Assembly (NCBI RefSeq): GCF_025950085.1
Contig: NZ_JAPDDS010000002.1
Span: 477,077-541,076, forward strand
DNA from: Luteolibacter flavescens
Lineage (GTDB): Bacteria; Verrucomicrobiota; Verrucomicrobiia; Verrucomicrobiales; Akkermansiaceae
Reading direction: 5' to 3'
DNA: 64,000 bases
Below, piece after piece: positions 8,884-17,296 of this stretch (position 1 is the first letter of the stretch; each line of letters starts with the position of its first letter). The position numbers and the translations under genes were made by a program. The notes under the pieces were generated by a model, which saw only the letters and a list, made by a program, of their open reading frames with translations, was not told where the DNA came from and searched no databases.

Positions 8884-11562
8884 TTACGGCTCGCCGGTGC
8901 CGGACTTCAGCACGGCTTTTTCCAGTGCTTCGAGGCGCGCTTCCATCGCCTTGTTCCGCTCGCGCAGCGACTCGATCTCCCGGTCCCTTTCCTCCAGCTT
9001 TTCATTCAGCCCCTTGATCGCGGCGAGCGCCACGCCGTCCGCATCCACGGTGGCGATGTGCTTGTCATCCGCACCCGCGCGGAAGGCCGCGTGGAAATCC
9101 TGAGCCATCGGTCCGATGTGATCGCTGTCCGGGTCGTCGAGATAGTTCCACCGGCTCACCGGCATGGAGACCACCTTGTCGAGCACGTCGCGGGCATTCA
9201 CCTCGCGGATGTTCTCCTTCATGTGGCGGTCGCTGCTGCTGACGAAGGTGCCGCGCACGGTGAGGCCGCCGCTGTTCAGTCGCATCAGCTCCTCGCCGCC
9301 GCCGGCGTTGTACTGGCTGTCATTGTGGATGCCGCCGCGATACCACGCGAAGCCGCCCGCGGCGGTCCCGCCGATGGTGCGGAAGTAGGTGGTCCAGGCC
9401 TGCACGCCGATCGCATGCTCGTTGTTCCAGAGATTTACCATCTGGCGCAGCCCGGTATTCGTGAGGAAATTCAGGTTCCGCGTGAGCGTCGCGTTCCCCT
9501 GATGCTCCAGCGAGAGGACGTTCGCGTTCCCATTGTAGATATTCATCACGGGGGCCGCTCCCGCACTCAGCGCGATGTCCCACGCCGGGCCATCCGACTT
9601 CATCCGGATGCGCGACCAATCTCCCGCGGTCGTCTGGTTCAGCGTGAGCTGCGGATTGTCGAAGTTCCCACCGGCATTGATGGCCACTCCGGCAGTGGTT
9701 CCGGTCCCGATCTTGAGCACCTCGTTGCCGCCCGGAGCGTCGAGGAAGGAGAAGCGAGCGCCGGGAGCGCCCACATGGAAATACATCTGGGACGACCCCA
9801 TCCCGATGCCGTAGTCCGCCGTGCTATTCGGCTGGTCCCACAGCGCGATCTTGGTGCCGGTGGTGTTTCCGAAGGAGAGGGGGTAAGCCGGGGCGGAAGT
9901 TCCGATGCCGACATTGCCGGTGGCGATGGACAGATTGTTACCACTCTGTGTCCATGTTCCGAGTCCACGGGTCGTGGTCCATCCGTCCGAGCCATAGACG
10001 AGCTCGACCGTCCCCGGCTGGGTCGTGGAGTGAAAGGCTCCCCCCGATGAAGTCCAGAACTGGGTGCCGCTGATAGAGTGAGCGGCGAATGCACTGCCGT
10101 CCGCAGAGCAGGTGGCTGAGGTCCATTGCCGCTGGGGGCCGGAGTAGAGCCACGTCTGTCCCCGGTCGCGGGAGATCATGAGAGGAGAGTCCGAGCGCAA
10201 ACCGATCATCGTGGAGCCATTTGCCGAGATGGCCACCTTGCCCGGCCAGATAGTGGTTGGCGCCCAGGTCACGCCGCCATCCCGCGAGACGAGGGCATAG
10301 CCATCCACGGCGGCGATCACGGTGGTCCCGTCCGCCGAGCATGCCACATCATGGACGGCCGAGGTGCCGGTCGGGTGGGTCGCCCACGTCACGCCACCGT
10401 CGGTCGATACGGTGATGGAGGCATGGGGTGAGCCGGGCAGGCCGGCCACGAGTTTCATCCCGTCCGCCGAGCAGCTCAGTTTCTTCCACGGTCTGCTGGC
10501 CCCGATGGCAGCCCACGTCACGCCACCGTCGGCCGACACGTGCAGTTGGCCGGTATCTTCTGCAGCATACAGGCGGGTGCCATCGGACGAACACGCGAAA
10601 TGTCTCCAGTCCCTCTGCTCCGCCGGGCCTCTCTGGACCCATGACGATCCTCCATTGCGAGTGACATTCAGCAAACGGGCCGGCGTGGTCGTGGAGATGG
10701 CCGTATTGCCATCAGCGGAGCATGCGAAGGCCACAATGTGCTGGCCACTGAATCCCACTTGATTCCACAAAGCTCCGCGATTCTCCGTGCGATGCAAGGT
10801 CAGTGAAGGACTCGACGATCCGGTATTCCGGGCAAATGCCCAATAGATCATGCCATTCCCGGTGCCGTAGAGGTCGTAGATGCCGTGCGACGGTGGGCTG
10901 AAGGAGGAGAAACCCCACACTCCACCGCCCGGGTCGGAGATCGTAATTCCGCCACCGCCTGTGCGGTCGATACGAATGACGTCTCCCAGTTGACCTCCGG
11001 ATGGCAGTTGGAAACTCGTGTTGCCAGTCGCGACGTAATGCTGGTTCCCAGACATCGGGTAGCTGCCGAAGCTGCTCGTCACATGAATCGCCGGTGACTC
11101 CGCCCCCCTCGCCAGCTTCGCCGCGCTGATGCTGCCGTCCGGCAGGTAGCCATTCGGGGCGAGGCGCTGGTCGGGCGCGAGCTTCTGGTAGCCCTGCGTG
11201 CCGTCGTTGAACCAGATGCGTAGCCGCAGGTCGGCATTGGCATACACGGTCAGCGGTAGGGCAGTCATGCCGGGCACCGTGGTATCGCCCAGCATCACGG
11301 AGTAGAGGCCCTTTGTCACCGGCAGGGTGATGCCGGACAGCGGCTCGGCCCCGCCGGCGCTGCTGCCGTCATTGCTCCAGTAGGTGATGTTCCCACCACC
11401 ATTCACCAGGGCGAATTTGAAATGCCCCGTTCCCGTGAAGTTCTCCCCGTTTACCGCCACCCGGCCTTGCTGCGGTACCAGGTTCGGCACCTGGGCGCGG
11501 AGCGCGGCGTGGGGGAGGAAAAGGAGAGCGAGCAGTGTGGCGACGCCGGTTCTCATGCTCAT
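8884..11562 (-). CDS. Surface protein with BNR-like propeller and S74 self-cleaving chaperone domain
   Basis: 892 residues from the ATG at 11562 (MSMRTGVATLLALLFLPHA signal; the ATG at 11556 is equally possible). N-terminal fibre-like region, then about six BNR/sialidase-like blades repeating 'SADG...' and 'S.DGGVTW' (e.g. VSADGGVTWAAIG, VSTDGGVTWATH, VSRDGGVTWAP). Next comes a collagen-free fibre section (GNVGIGTSAP, NLSIATGN). The C-terminus (from about residue 775) is a peptidase S74 intramolecular chaperone: SSDRHMKENI with the Ser-Lys pair, IGPMAQDFHAAF, IATVDADGVALAAIKGLNEK, then a coiled coil. Such domains trimerise phage tail spikes and then cleave themselves off. Confidence 0.85.
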   Translation of the reverse strand: MSMRTGVATLLALLFLPHAALRAQVPNLVPQQGRVAVNGENFTGTGHFKFALVNGGGNITYWSNDGSSAGGAEPLSGITLPVTKGLYSVMLGDTTVPGMTALPLTVYANADLRLRIWFNDGTQGYQKLAPDQRLAPNGYLPDGSISAAKLARGAESPAIHVTSSFGSYPMSGNQHYVATGNTSFQLPSGGQLGDVIRIDRTGGGGITISDPGGGVWGFSSFSPPSHGIYDLYGTGNGMIYWAFARNTGSSSPSLTLHRTENRGALWNQVGFSGQHIVAFACSADGNTAISTTTPARLLNVTRNGGSSWVQRGPAEQRDWRHFACSSDGTRLYAAEDTGQLHVSADGGVTWAAIGASRPWKKLSCSADGMKLVAGLPGSPHASITVSTDGGVTWATHPTGTSAVHDVACSADGTTVIAAVDGYALVSRDGGVTWAPTTIWPGKVAISANGSTMIGLRSDSPLMISRDRGQTWLYSGPQRQWTSATCSADGSAFAAHSISGTQFWTSSGGAFHSTTQPGTVELVYGSDGWTTTRGLGTWTQSGNNLSIATGNVGIGTSAPAYPLSFGNTTGTKIALWDQPNSTADYGIGMGSSQMYFHVGAPGARFSFLDAPGGNEVLKIGTGTTAGVAINAGGNFDNPQLTLNQTTAGDWSRIRMKSDGPAWDIALSAGAAPVMNIYNGNANVLSLEHQGNATLTRNLNFLTNTGLRQMVNLWNNEHAIGVQAWTTYFRTIGGTAAGGFAWYRGGIHNDSQYNAGGGEELMRLNSGGLTVRGTFVSSSDRHMKENIREVNARDVLDKVVSMPVSRWNYLDDPDSDHIGPMAQDFHAAFRAGADDKHIATVDADGVALAAIKGLNEKLEERDREIESLRERNKAMEARLEALEKAVLKSGTGEP

Positions 11563-11655
11563 GTGTCTAACGTACCAGACGCATACGTCACCACCGGAGA
11601 TCGAGATATCCTCCCGTCGTCGCCACACCTTTACTTACTCCCCCCGGAGAAATCC

Positions 11656-12546
11656 TCAGGCCGACCTCCGGCGGCGGACCATCAGGAGGGTGCCCAGACC
11701 TCCCAGCAGGCTCATCGCAGTCGATGGCTCGGGAATGACCGTGACAAGAACGCCTCCGCCGGTCTCCACGACATTGAAGGCTGTCGGCGCGATGGCACCC
11801 TCATACTGGATGGTGCCGTTCGTCATGAAACCGTCGCTCGTGAGATCAGCGATAGAGTAGTTCCGGAAGTAGAGCTGGCCGGAGGAGCCGGAGCTGAAGT
11901 CCAGCGCCTTCGCTCCGCCGCCGCCGTAGAAACCGCCGTAGGGACCGGCCCCGTTGACGGAGATCCGGCCTCCTTCGAAGAACAATGTGCCATCTCCGTC
12001 GGAAAACGAGACCAGCGCGGCATTCAGCTCGCCCCCGGTCATCGTGAAGGTCTCGATCGGCTTGAATTCACCGCCGAGATTGATCGTGCCGCCGGTGAAA
12101 TTGAAATTACCCGCAGCGGGATCGGTGGTCAGGTCGCCGGTGAAATTCGCCACGCCCGAAGTGACCGTGATGGTCGTGCCGCTGTGGCGGGCGATGTTGC
12201 CCGAGGTCCCTTGGTTGAAGGTGCCGCCCGCGACGATCAGCGATCCGCCCGCAAGCTGGAGCCATGAGTTCGCGCCGACCTGTGTCCAGCTCCCGCCGGC
12301 GATGACGAGCTGGCCTCCATTGCTGACCGTGAGGTCGCTGCCCGCCGTGTAGATCACATCGCCGGACGTGATGAGCGCGGTGTCGCCAGCCGCGGTATTT
12401 GGCAAGACGCCGCCCACCCAATTTTCAGGAGTGAGATACTGGCCGTCAGCGCCGCTCCAGACCACGGTCGCGGCTTGGGTGGCGGCGGGAAGGAGGGTCA
12501 GCGAGACGAGTACAGCACGGAGCGCCGGGGAGGCTGATGATTTCAT
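11656..12546 (-). CDS. PEP-CTERM sorted surface protein
   Basis: 296 residues with a signal peptide (ending ATQAA) and the C-terminal sorting signal VIPEPSTAMSLLGGLG followed by an Arg cluster (RRRRSA). This signal is recognised by exosortase, which moves such proteins to the outer surface or exopolysaccharide. The body is low-complexity beta structure with Gly/Ser/Thr-rich rungs (LIVAGGTFNQGTSGN, GNFNFTGGTINLGGEF). This is the autotransporter-like passenger type often seen with PEP-CTERM in Verrucomicrobiota. No exosortase gene lies in this window. No enzyme motif. Confidence 0.9.
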   Translation of the reverse strand: MKSSASPALRAVLVSLTLLPAATQAATVVWSGADGQYLTPENWVGGVLPNTAAGDTALITSGDVIYTAGSDLTVSNGGQLVIAGGSWTQVGANSWLQLAGGSLIVAGGTFNQGTSGNIARHSGTTITVTSGVANFTGDLTTDPAAGNFNFTGGTINLGGEFKPIETFTMTGGELNAALVSFSDGDGTLFFEGGRISVNGAGPYGGFYGGGGAKALDFSSGSSGQLYFRNYSIADLTSDGFMTNGTIQYEGAIAPTAFNVVETGGGVLVTVIPEPSTAMSLLGGLGTLLMVRRRRSA

Positions 12547-12666
12547 GGGTCGGGACTCGGGTAAGGGGAAGTCAGCGCTTCCATCTATTACACGAGTCCG
12601 GAATGTTAGCCAGAGATCACCTGTAGTTAATACTTATCCTGCGATAAACGATCTCGTACGCGCCGC

Positions 12667-13200
12667 TCAGGCGCTGGGGGCCGTGCTGTCTGTGAAGGTC
12701 GGGCCACCCTCGCCGTAGGTCCACGTGATCTCCTTGTAGGTGAACATCACCTCCTGGAGATCCCCCGCGCGGTCGGCGGAGAGATCGCGGGCATTCGGCT
12801 TCCAGTCGCGGACCTCGATGATGAAGCAGTCCTTCATGGAGATCGTGTAGTACTGTGTCTTCTTCCCGGTCTTCGGATCATTCCGCCAGAATTTCAGGAT
12901 GATCTCGTCGCACTTCGAATTCCGGGCGAAAAGCTGGTGGATCATCGGCGTGGCCTTGTCGATGGCCTTCACGATCGACATCGGGCGATGCATCCGGCGG
13001 CCCGTTGGCAGACCCGAGGCGGGGTCACGCGGGGTGGTGATCTCGTGTTGGTAGCCCAGCACCTCGATGGCCCCGCCTTCCAGCTCTCCCTCGATCTTCG
13101 TGCCGCCACGGTCGATGGTCATGTGGATGGACTCCGCGGCGCGGACGCTGGAGAGGGCCAGCAGGCAGACGCCGGCCAGCAGGGTGAAGAGGTGTTTCAT
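12667..13200 (-). CDS. Hcp-like (type VI tube family) protein with a signal peptide
   Basis: 177 residues. The first 21 form a clear Sec signal peptide (MKHLFTLLAGVCLLALSSVRA). The rest matches the Hcp fold: IEVLGYQHEIT, TGRRMHRPMSIVKAIDKATPMI, ILKFWR, QYYTISMKDCFIIEV, MFTYKEITWTY. Hcp normally forms cytoplasmic hexamer rings that are the inner tube of type VI secretion, so a leader sequence is odd. No other type VI gene is in the window, and the neighbours are surface proteins. A role as a periplasmic or surface ring-forming protein is an inference. Confidence 0.85.
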   Translation of the reverse strand: MKHLFTLLAGVCLLALSSVRAAESIHMTIDRGGTKIEGELEGGAIEVLGYQHEITTPRDPASGLPTGRRMHRPMSIVKAIDKATPMIHQLFARNSKCDEIILKFWRNDPKTGKKTQYYTISMKDCFIIEVRDWKPNARDLSADRAGDLQEVMFTYKEITWTYGEGGPTFTDSTAPSA

Positions 13201-13279
13201 GGTGGGTCTGGGGTGGGGTATCAGGTTGGTTCTTCTCGAGTCGGTATCAGGATTGGGATCGGCGATCAGATCGGTGCAA

Positions 13280-14200
13280 TCACGGGGCCGGGGTGATCTC
13301 GGCCTTGATGTAGTAGAAGCTCTTGTCCCCCGTCATCGGGAAATCCCGCACCAGCCGCGCGCGGGCGCTGACCGTGATGTCGCGGGAGACGATCTGCGGG
13401 GCGATGGACAGCGAGGTGAATCTCCAGATGGTGTAGGTGCGGCCCGGCATGGCCAGCCAGCCGAGGCGGACGGTCTCCGGGTCCACCTGCGCGATCTCCA
13501 CGGTGAAGCGCGAGCGCGGGTCGCGGGGGTCCGTGTCCGCCTCGTATTCCTGGAAGTTCGTGAATCCGTCGCCATCGCTGTCCTCGTTCGAGTCGGTCAG
13601 CAGCGGGTTCAGCCCGTGCGCGATCTCCCAGGCGTCGGGCATGCCGTCGTTGTCATCGTCCGGGTCCGCATTGTCGCCGATGCCATCGCCATCGTGGTCG
13701 GAGTGCTCCGTCGGGTCTCCGGGGAAATCGTCCTCCTCGTCCGGGATGCCGTCCATGTCGTAGTCCGGCGGCCCGCCCGGCGTCACGCCCAGCGGATCTA
13801 CCGGGTTTTCGAATGGATTCATCGAATTGCTCAGGCCCGCGTAGCGCGCCGGGGACATCTCCTCGCCCGCCGGCCAAGCGTAGTCCGCCGGTGCCGTGCG
13901 CAGCGCCCGGGCCATCGGCACGCCTGTCGTGGCGTCAAAGGCCCCCGTTAGCTCCACCGCCCAACGCACCTTCCCCGGCGGGACGAAATACCGGTCGCTC
14001 GGCCCCGCCGTCAGCGCCAGCACCGGCGCCGACACCGGATTCAGGCCCACCACCACGCCCCCGCTCGCCTGCCGGGCATAGCCCGATACCACGAATCTCT
14101 CCGCGCCCGCCAACGGCGTCGCGATGCCCAGCAACAGACAAGCGGCCCCCCCGGCAAGGCCCGGGAATCGCACGAGAGAAGACCGGAAGGGGAGCTTCAT
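13280..14200 (-). CDS. Secreted TSP3-repeat protein
   Basis: 306 residues from the ATG at 14200, which begins a signal peptide (MKLPFRSSLVRFPGLAGGAAC). The centre has a run of Asp-rich TSP3 repeats: DYDMDGIPDEEDDFPGD, DHDGDGIGDNADPDDDNDGM, then DSNEDSDGDGFTNFQEYEAD. The C-terminal 80 residues (GWLAMPGRTYTIWRFTSL) form a fibronectin-like sandwich seen in many Verrucomicrobial exported proteins. Likely calcium-stiffened and extracellular; function unknown. It is the last high-GC gene before the AT-rich island. Confidence 0.8.
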   Translation of the reverse strand: MKLPFRSSLVRFPGLAGGAACLLLGIATPLAGAERFVVSGYARQASGGVVVGLNPVSAPVLALTAGPSDRYFVPPGKVRWAVELTGAFDATTGVPMARALRTAPADYAWPAGEEMSPARYAGLSNSMNPFENPVDPLGVTPGGPPDYDMDGIPDEEDDFPGDPTEHSDHDGDGIGDNADPDDDNDGMPDAWEIAHGLNPLLTDSNEDSDGDGFTNFQEYEADTDPRDPRSRFTVEIAQVDPETVRLGWLAMPGRTYTIWRFTSLSIAPQIVSRDITVSARARLVRDFPMTGDKSFYYIKAEITPAP

Positions 14201-14533
14201 GGAAGGAGGAAGACCCCCGCCTCTACCACCCCGCCGCCCCCCGATCAAGACCGTTCAAAACATCGGGCAGGATGCACTAGCGCGCATGGGAGGTCTTACA
14301 ACATCCAGCTATTAAACTCGAGGCTGAACTTGGACTTTCTCCGTAGTCGCCTTGAAGACACTGCGGGAGAGTTGAAGTTTGTCTTTGTCGAGTAACATTT
14401 ACTACGATCAGAAGATCACGATCGATTTCATTATATTTTGAGGTTAAATCATGGATCAGGTTATTCAAGTGTGTTGATCTGGTGAATATTGCATTATTCC
14501 TGAATAAACGGGCGTGGTAGAGCTCCCGATGTG
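14201..14533. other. AT-rich intergenic stretch, left edge of island
   Basis: 333 bases between the TSP3 gene and the glycosyltransferase fusion. Base composition falls sharply after about 14250. A 63-codon minus-strand frame at 14277-14468 has no recognisable motif, no leader and no good start, so I do not call it. No tRNA, direct repeat or IS end is visible that would mark an insertion site. Confidence 0.5.
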
Positions 14534-17047
14534 CTACAAATTAATTCTGTAGGCGTAAATTTTACCATTGCTGCTATGAATGTAAAACATATCTTCATCG
14601 GTGGTCAGGTGGGAATTCAATGGGGCGGCATCTTGGTTTTCCCATTTCGCAGAGTGATGGACATACTGTTCTTTAATAGAGAGAGTCTCGCTTTGTTCTT
14701 CCCCAGGAAGAATTTTCCACAAATAAACCCCTGTTTCGGCGTCGATCGCGTGTACATAGCCATCGAAACGAGGTACTAGGATAAGGCCTTTGGTGTAGTC
14801 AGGGCTGCCGTATTGGGGGAAAAACGGGGTTCCACTTTCGGCAATCCATTTCACATCTCCACTCTCATTAATACATGCGACCTCATTGCCGTAACTAATT
14901 GGTAAATATGCGCACTGATTAGCTATGCATGGGGTGGCCCTGATGTTTCCATATTGGCGCTCCATCTCAGATGGAAGCTTTGGGCTGTTCCACTTTTCCA
15001 AAATATTATTTTTGTCTATTCCGATGACGGGTAGCCCACTGTAAGTGGTTTGTCTTACATAGGGCGCAATAATTGTATCACCTAAGATAACTGGATCCCC
15101 CCAGAACTCACACTCGGATAATCCGAGTTCGGAGTATTCATCTTCAAAGTAGAAGCGATGTAACTCCTTGTGGCGGCTTTTGGAATCACTAAAAAGAGCA
15201 ATTTCTGAGAATTCGTAGCACAACCCAAAAGTAGTAAATATCAATATTTTCCCATCAATTTTAAGTGGATTAGATGCTACGGGGGCATGGATTATTTCAG
15301 ATTTAATGTGATGCCCACTACTAATCGCTATAATGGCGAGTTCTCCATCCATGGTGCATACCAAAACTCGATCGGAAAAGAAAAGTGGCTTCGTGATTAT
15401 TGCGGATCGAAATGTATTAGTCCATTCTTCGATTCCGGTCTCTAGGTCGAAGCAGTGAATTCTTCCTCGGTCTGTGCCTACGATAACTTTAGAATCGGAT
15501 ATGGAAACGGCGTTAGCATCACCTTCTGTCGGGGATCTCCAAATCGTTTCTCCAGTGGCTTTCGACAAGCAAAATACCCCGTCGAACGGATCCTCCAAAT
15601 TGTGAAATCTTCCTGATGATGGGATGACTAATTTTTCGCCGCTTACTATTGGCTTGTTTTTCCAAGACCCTATCCCGACATCCGCTTCCCACACGAGAAG
15701 GCACTGAGATTGATGAACAGCTTGGTTTCTTCTAGCCTCTTGTTGAGCGAGAAAATCTTTAAGTGAAGAATGCTTTATCGATTGAGTCGGTGATTGATAT
15801 TTAGGTTGTGTGAGGTCGGAAGAGATCTGATCAAGCTTCGAAGGAGTATCGATTGTCTTATGATCGAAATTCATTCTTTCCAGTAGGCCTTGAATGCTGT
15901 CCTCCCATTTTATGGATCTGCTATATTCTTTTTTGAAAAAAGAAACCGAATCCAATGCCAATATAGGGTTGTCGAGAATCCATTTTATAGCTGATGCCCA
16001 AGTGAGCTTATCGGATATTTCGTCATCAACAACCGGGACCAAGAAACGATCGAATTTATCGCCAAATCGATTTCTAACTAATTCAGCGAAGCCACTGGTT
16101 TTAGAGGCTAGAAACGGAACGCCTGCTCCGAGGGCTTCTAGCGCAACTAACCCAAATCCCTCGGCGCGTGATGGCATAAGAGCGAGTACTGCTCTCTGTA
16201 GGTCATCATTTACGCGCTTATCGTCTGGAGAGTATTCTCTTACTCTTATGTCTAATCCAGGAATGCCAGCCCATTTAATTAGTTCGTTCCTTAGCTGATC
16301 GGAGGCATGTGGTAAAGCTCCTCTGACGACTAATACAGGCCTGGGTGTCCGCTCTTTCACAGCCTCGGCAAATGCGCGAGCTGCGATATCAAGGCCTTTT
16401 AAGATGGCGTCTTCGGCTCTGCCAATCAACAGGCACTGTTCTCCAGGTGGGGGGCGGCGAATTGCGGTGCTTGTTATATTTAATCCGGGATCTAGTTGAT
16501 ATATTCTGTCTTCTTTTTCATGGAGAAGATTGGATATTTCACGTTTTAGCAATGGCCCAACCGCTACGACTAGATCTGCCCGCGATGCTAATGTGACCTC
16601 AAGTCTCTCCCTGATTTCGGCCTTGGCGGCTGCGCGAGTTCCTTCCGAAGTAGATTTAAACCATTCGGTTGCTCCTGGAGCGACATGTACGAAATGCGCG
16701 AGTCTGGAATTCTTGAAATTGCTAAATTTTTGGATCAGGGCTGCTGGTCCTGTTACGTGGCCATGTCCAAAAATCCAATCAATTTTTACATCCGACGAAA
16801 TTGTTGGAGGGAGAGAAAGGAGGGATTTATCGTCCAGTGGGGAATCCACGAATGAGTCTCCAGGGTGAAGAAGATTTACATCTGCTTCGGAAGCCGATTT
16901 GTTTTCGCGATCAGACGCCTTCCTAGGAAGGAAGCAATAAACAATCCAGCCAGCGCCCGCAATATAGCGGCATAGCGTTCTGTTGAAGCTTGAAATTCCT
17001 CCATGGCTGGATTCCCATTCTGTGGCTAACACTAAAACGGAGGGCAT
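14534..17047 (-). CDS. Cytoplasmic GT4 glycosyltransferase fused to PQQ-like beta-propeller
   Basis: 837 residues, no signal peptide or membrane segment. Residues 1 to about 390 are a GT-B retaining glycosyltransferase of GT4 type: GGISSFNRTL near the start, IFGHGHVTG, LLIGRAED..KGLDIAARAFAEA, and the sugar-nucleotide signature PSRAEGFGLVALEALGAGVP with the E-x7-E pair. A polar, Gln/Ser-rich linker follows (~410-450). The C-terminal ~390 residues are a PQQ/BamB-like propeller with blades such as GVFCLSKATGETIW, GRIHCFDLETGIEEW and GYVHAIDAETGVYLW. Codon and base use are strikingly AT-rich compared with both neighbours, pointing to horizontal transfer. It stands alone in its island. Acceptor and donor sugars are unknown. 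Confidence 0.85.
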   Translation of the reverse strand: MPSVLVLATEWESSHGGISSFNRTLCRYIAGAGWIVYCFLPRKASDRENKSASEADVNLLHPGDSFVDSPLDDKSLLSLPPTISSDVKIDWIFGHGHVTGPAALIQKFSNFKNSRLAHFVHVAPGATEWFKSTSEGTRAAAKAEIRERLEVTLASRADLVVAVGPLLKREISNLLHEKEDRIYQLDPGLNITSTAIRRPPPGEQCLLIGRAEDAILKGLDIAARAFAEAVKERTPRPVLVVRGALPHASDQLRNELIKWAGIPGLDIRVREYSPDDKRVNDDLQRAVLALMPSRAEGFGLVALEALGAGVPFLASKTSGFAELVRNRFGDKFDRFLVPVVDDEISDKLTWASAIKWILDNPILALDSVSFFKKEYSRSIKWEDSIQGLLERMNFDHKTIDTPSKLDQISSDLTQPKYQSPTQSIKHSSLKDFLAQQEARRNQAVHQSQCLLVWEADVGIGSWKNKPIVSGEKLVIPSSGRFHNLEDPFDGVFCLSKATGETIWRSPTEGDANAVSISDSKVIVGTDRGRIHCFDLETGIEEWTNTFRSAIITKPLFFSDRVLVCTMDGELAIIAISSGHHIKSEIIHAPVASNPLKIDGKILIFTTFGLCYEFSEIALFSDSKSRHKELHRFYFEDEYSELGLSECEFWGDPVILGDTIIAPYVRQTTYSGLPVIGIDKNNILEKWNSPKLPSEMERQYGNIRATPCIANQCAYLPISYGNEVACINESGDVKWIAESGTPFFPQYGSPDYTKGLILVPRFDGYVHAIDAETGVYLWKILPGEEQSETLSIKEQYVHHSAKWENQDAAPLNSHLTTDEDMFYIHSSNGKIYAYRINL

Positions 17048-17296
17048 TTAAAAGACGTCTAAGTGGTTTTATAATGTTGCCAAGCCTGATCTAGACGCAT
17101 TGAGAAAAATTTGTTAACTTTTTGTCTGGTCCGATTAGTGTTTTTAGCTATGCTATTGCATCCGTTTAGCCTCTTGTCTGGGGAGATGGTCTGTGACGAT
17201 CTTTCAATTATTGGGATAGAGGTTGGAGCACACTTCCTTTGCTCACAATTTGGAACACTTGTCTCGGTGTCTTGCCTAGCGCTCGTGCTTGCCCTC
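17048..17296. other. AT-rich upstream region of the glycosyltransferase fusion
   Basis: 249 bases preceding the fusion gene on the minus strand, still AT-rich up to about 17280, where the composition returns to that of the neighbours. It should hold the promoter of the fusion gene, but I could not pick convincing -35/-10 boxes. A plus-strand frame running out of this stretch into the antisense of the next gene looks like chance. Confidence 0.45.

Noticed and set aside
8884..11562. Prophage remnant, suggested by the tail-fibre-like domain
   Set aside because: No capsid, terminase, integrase or other phage gene nearby; the gene has a bacterial signal peptide and host-like GC.
12667..13200. Type VI secretion locus
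   Set aside because: Only an Hcp-like gene is present; no sheath, membrane or baseplate genes, and the protein has an export leader.
14277..14468. 63-codon minus-strand open frame in the island edge
   Set aside because: Short, in AT-rich noncoding sequence, no recognisable protein feature.
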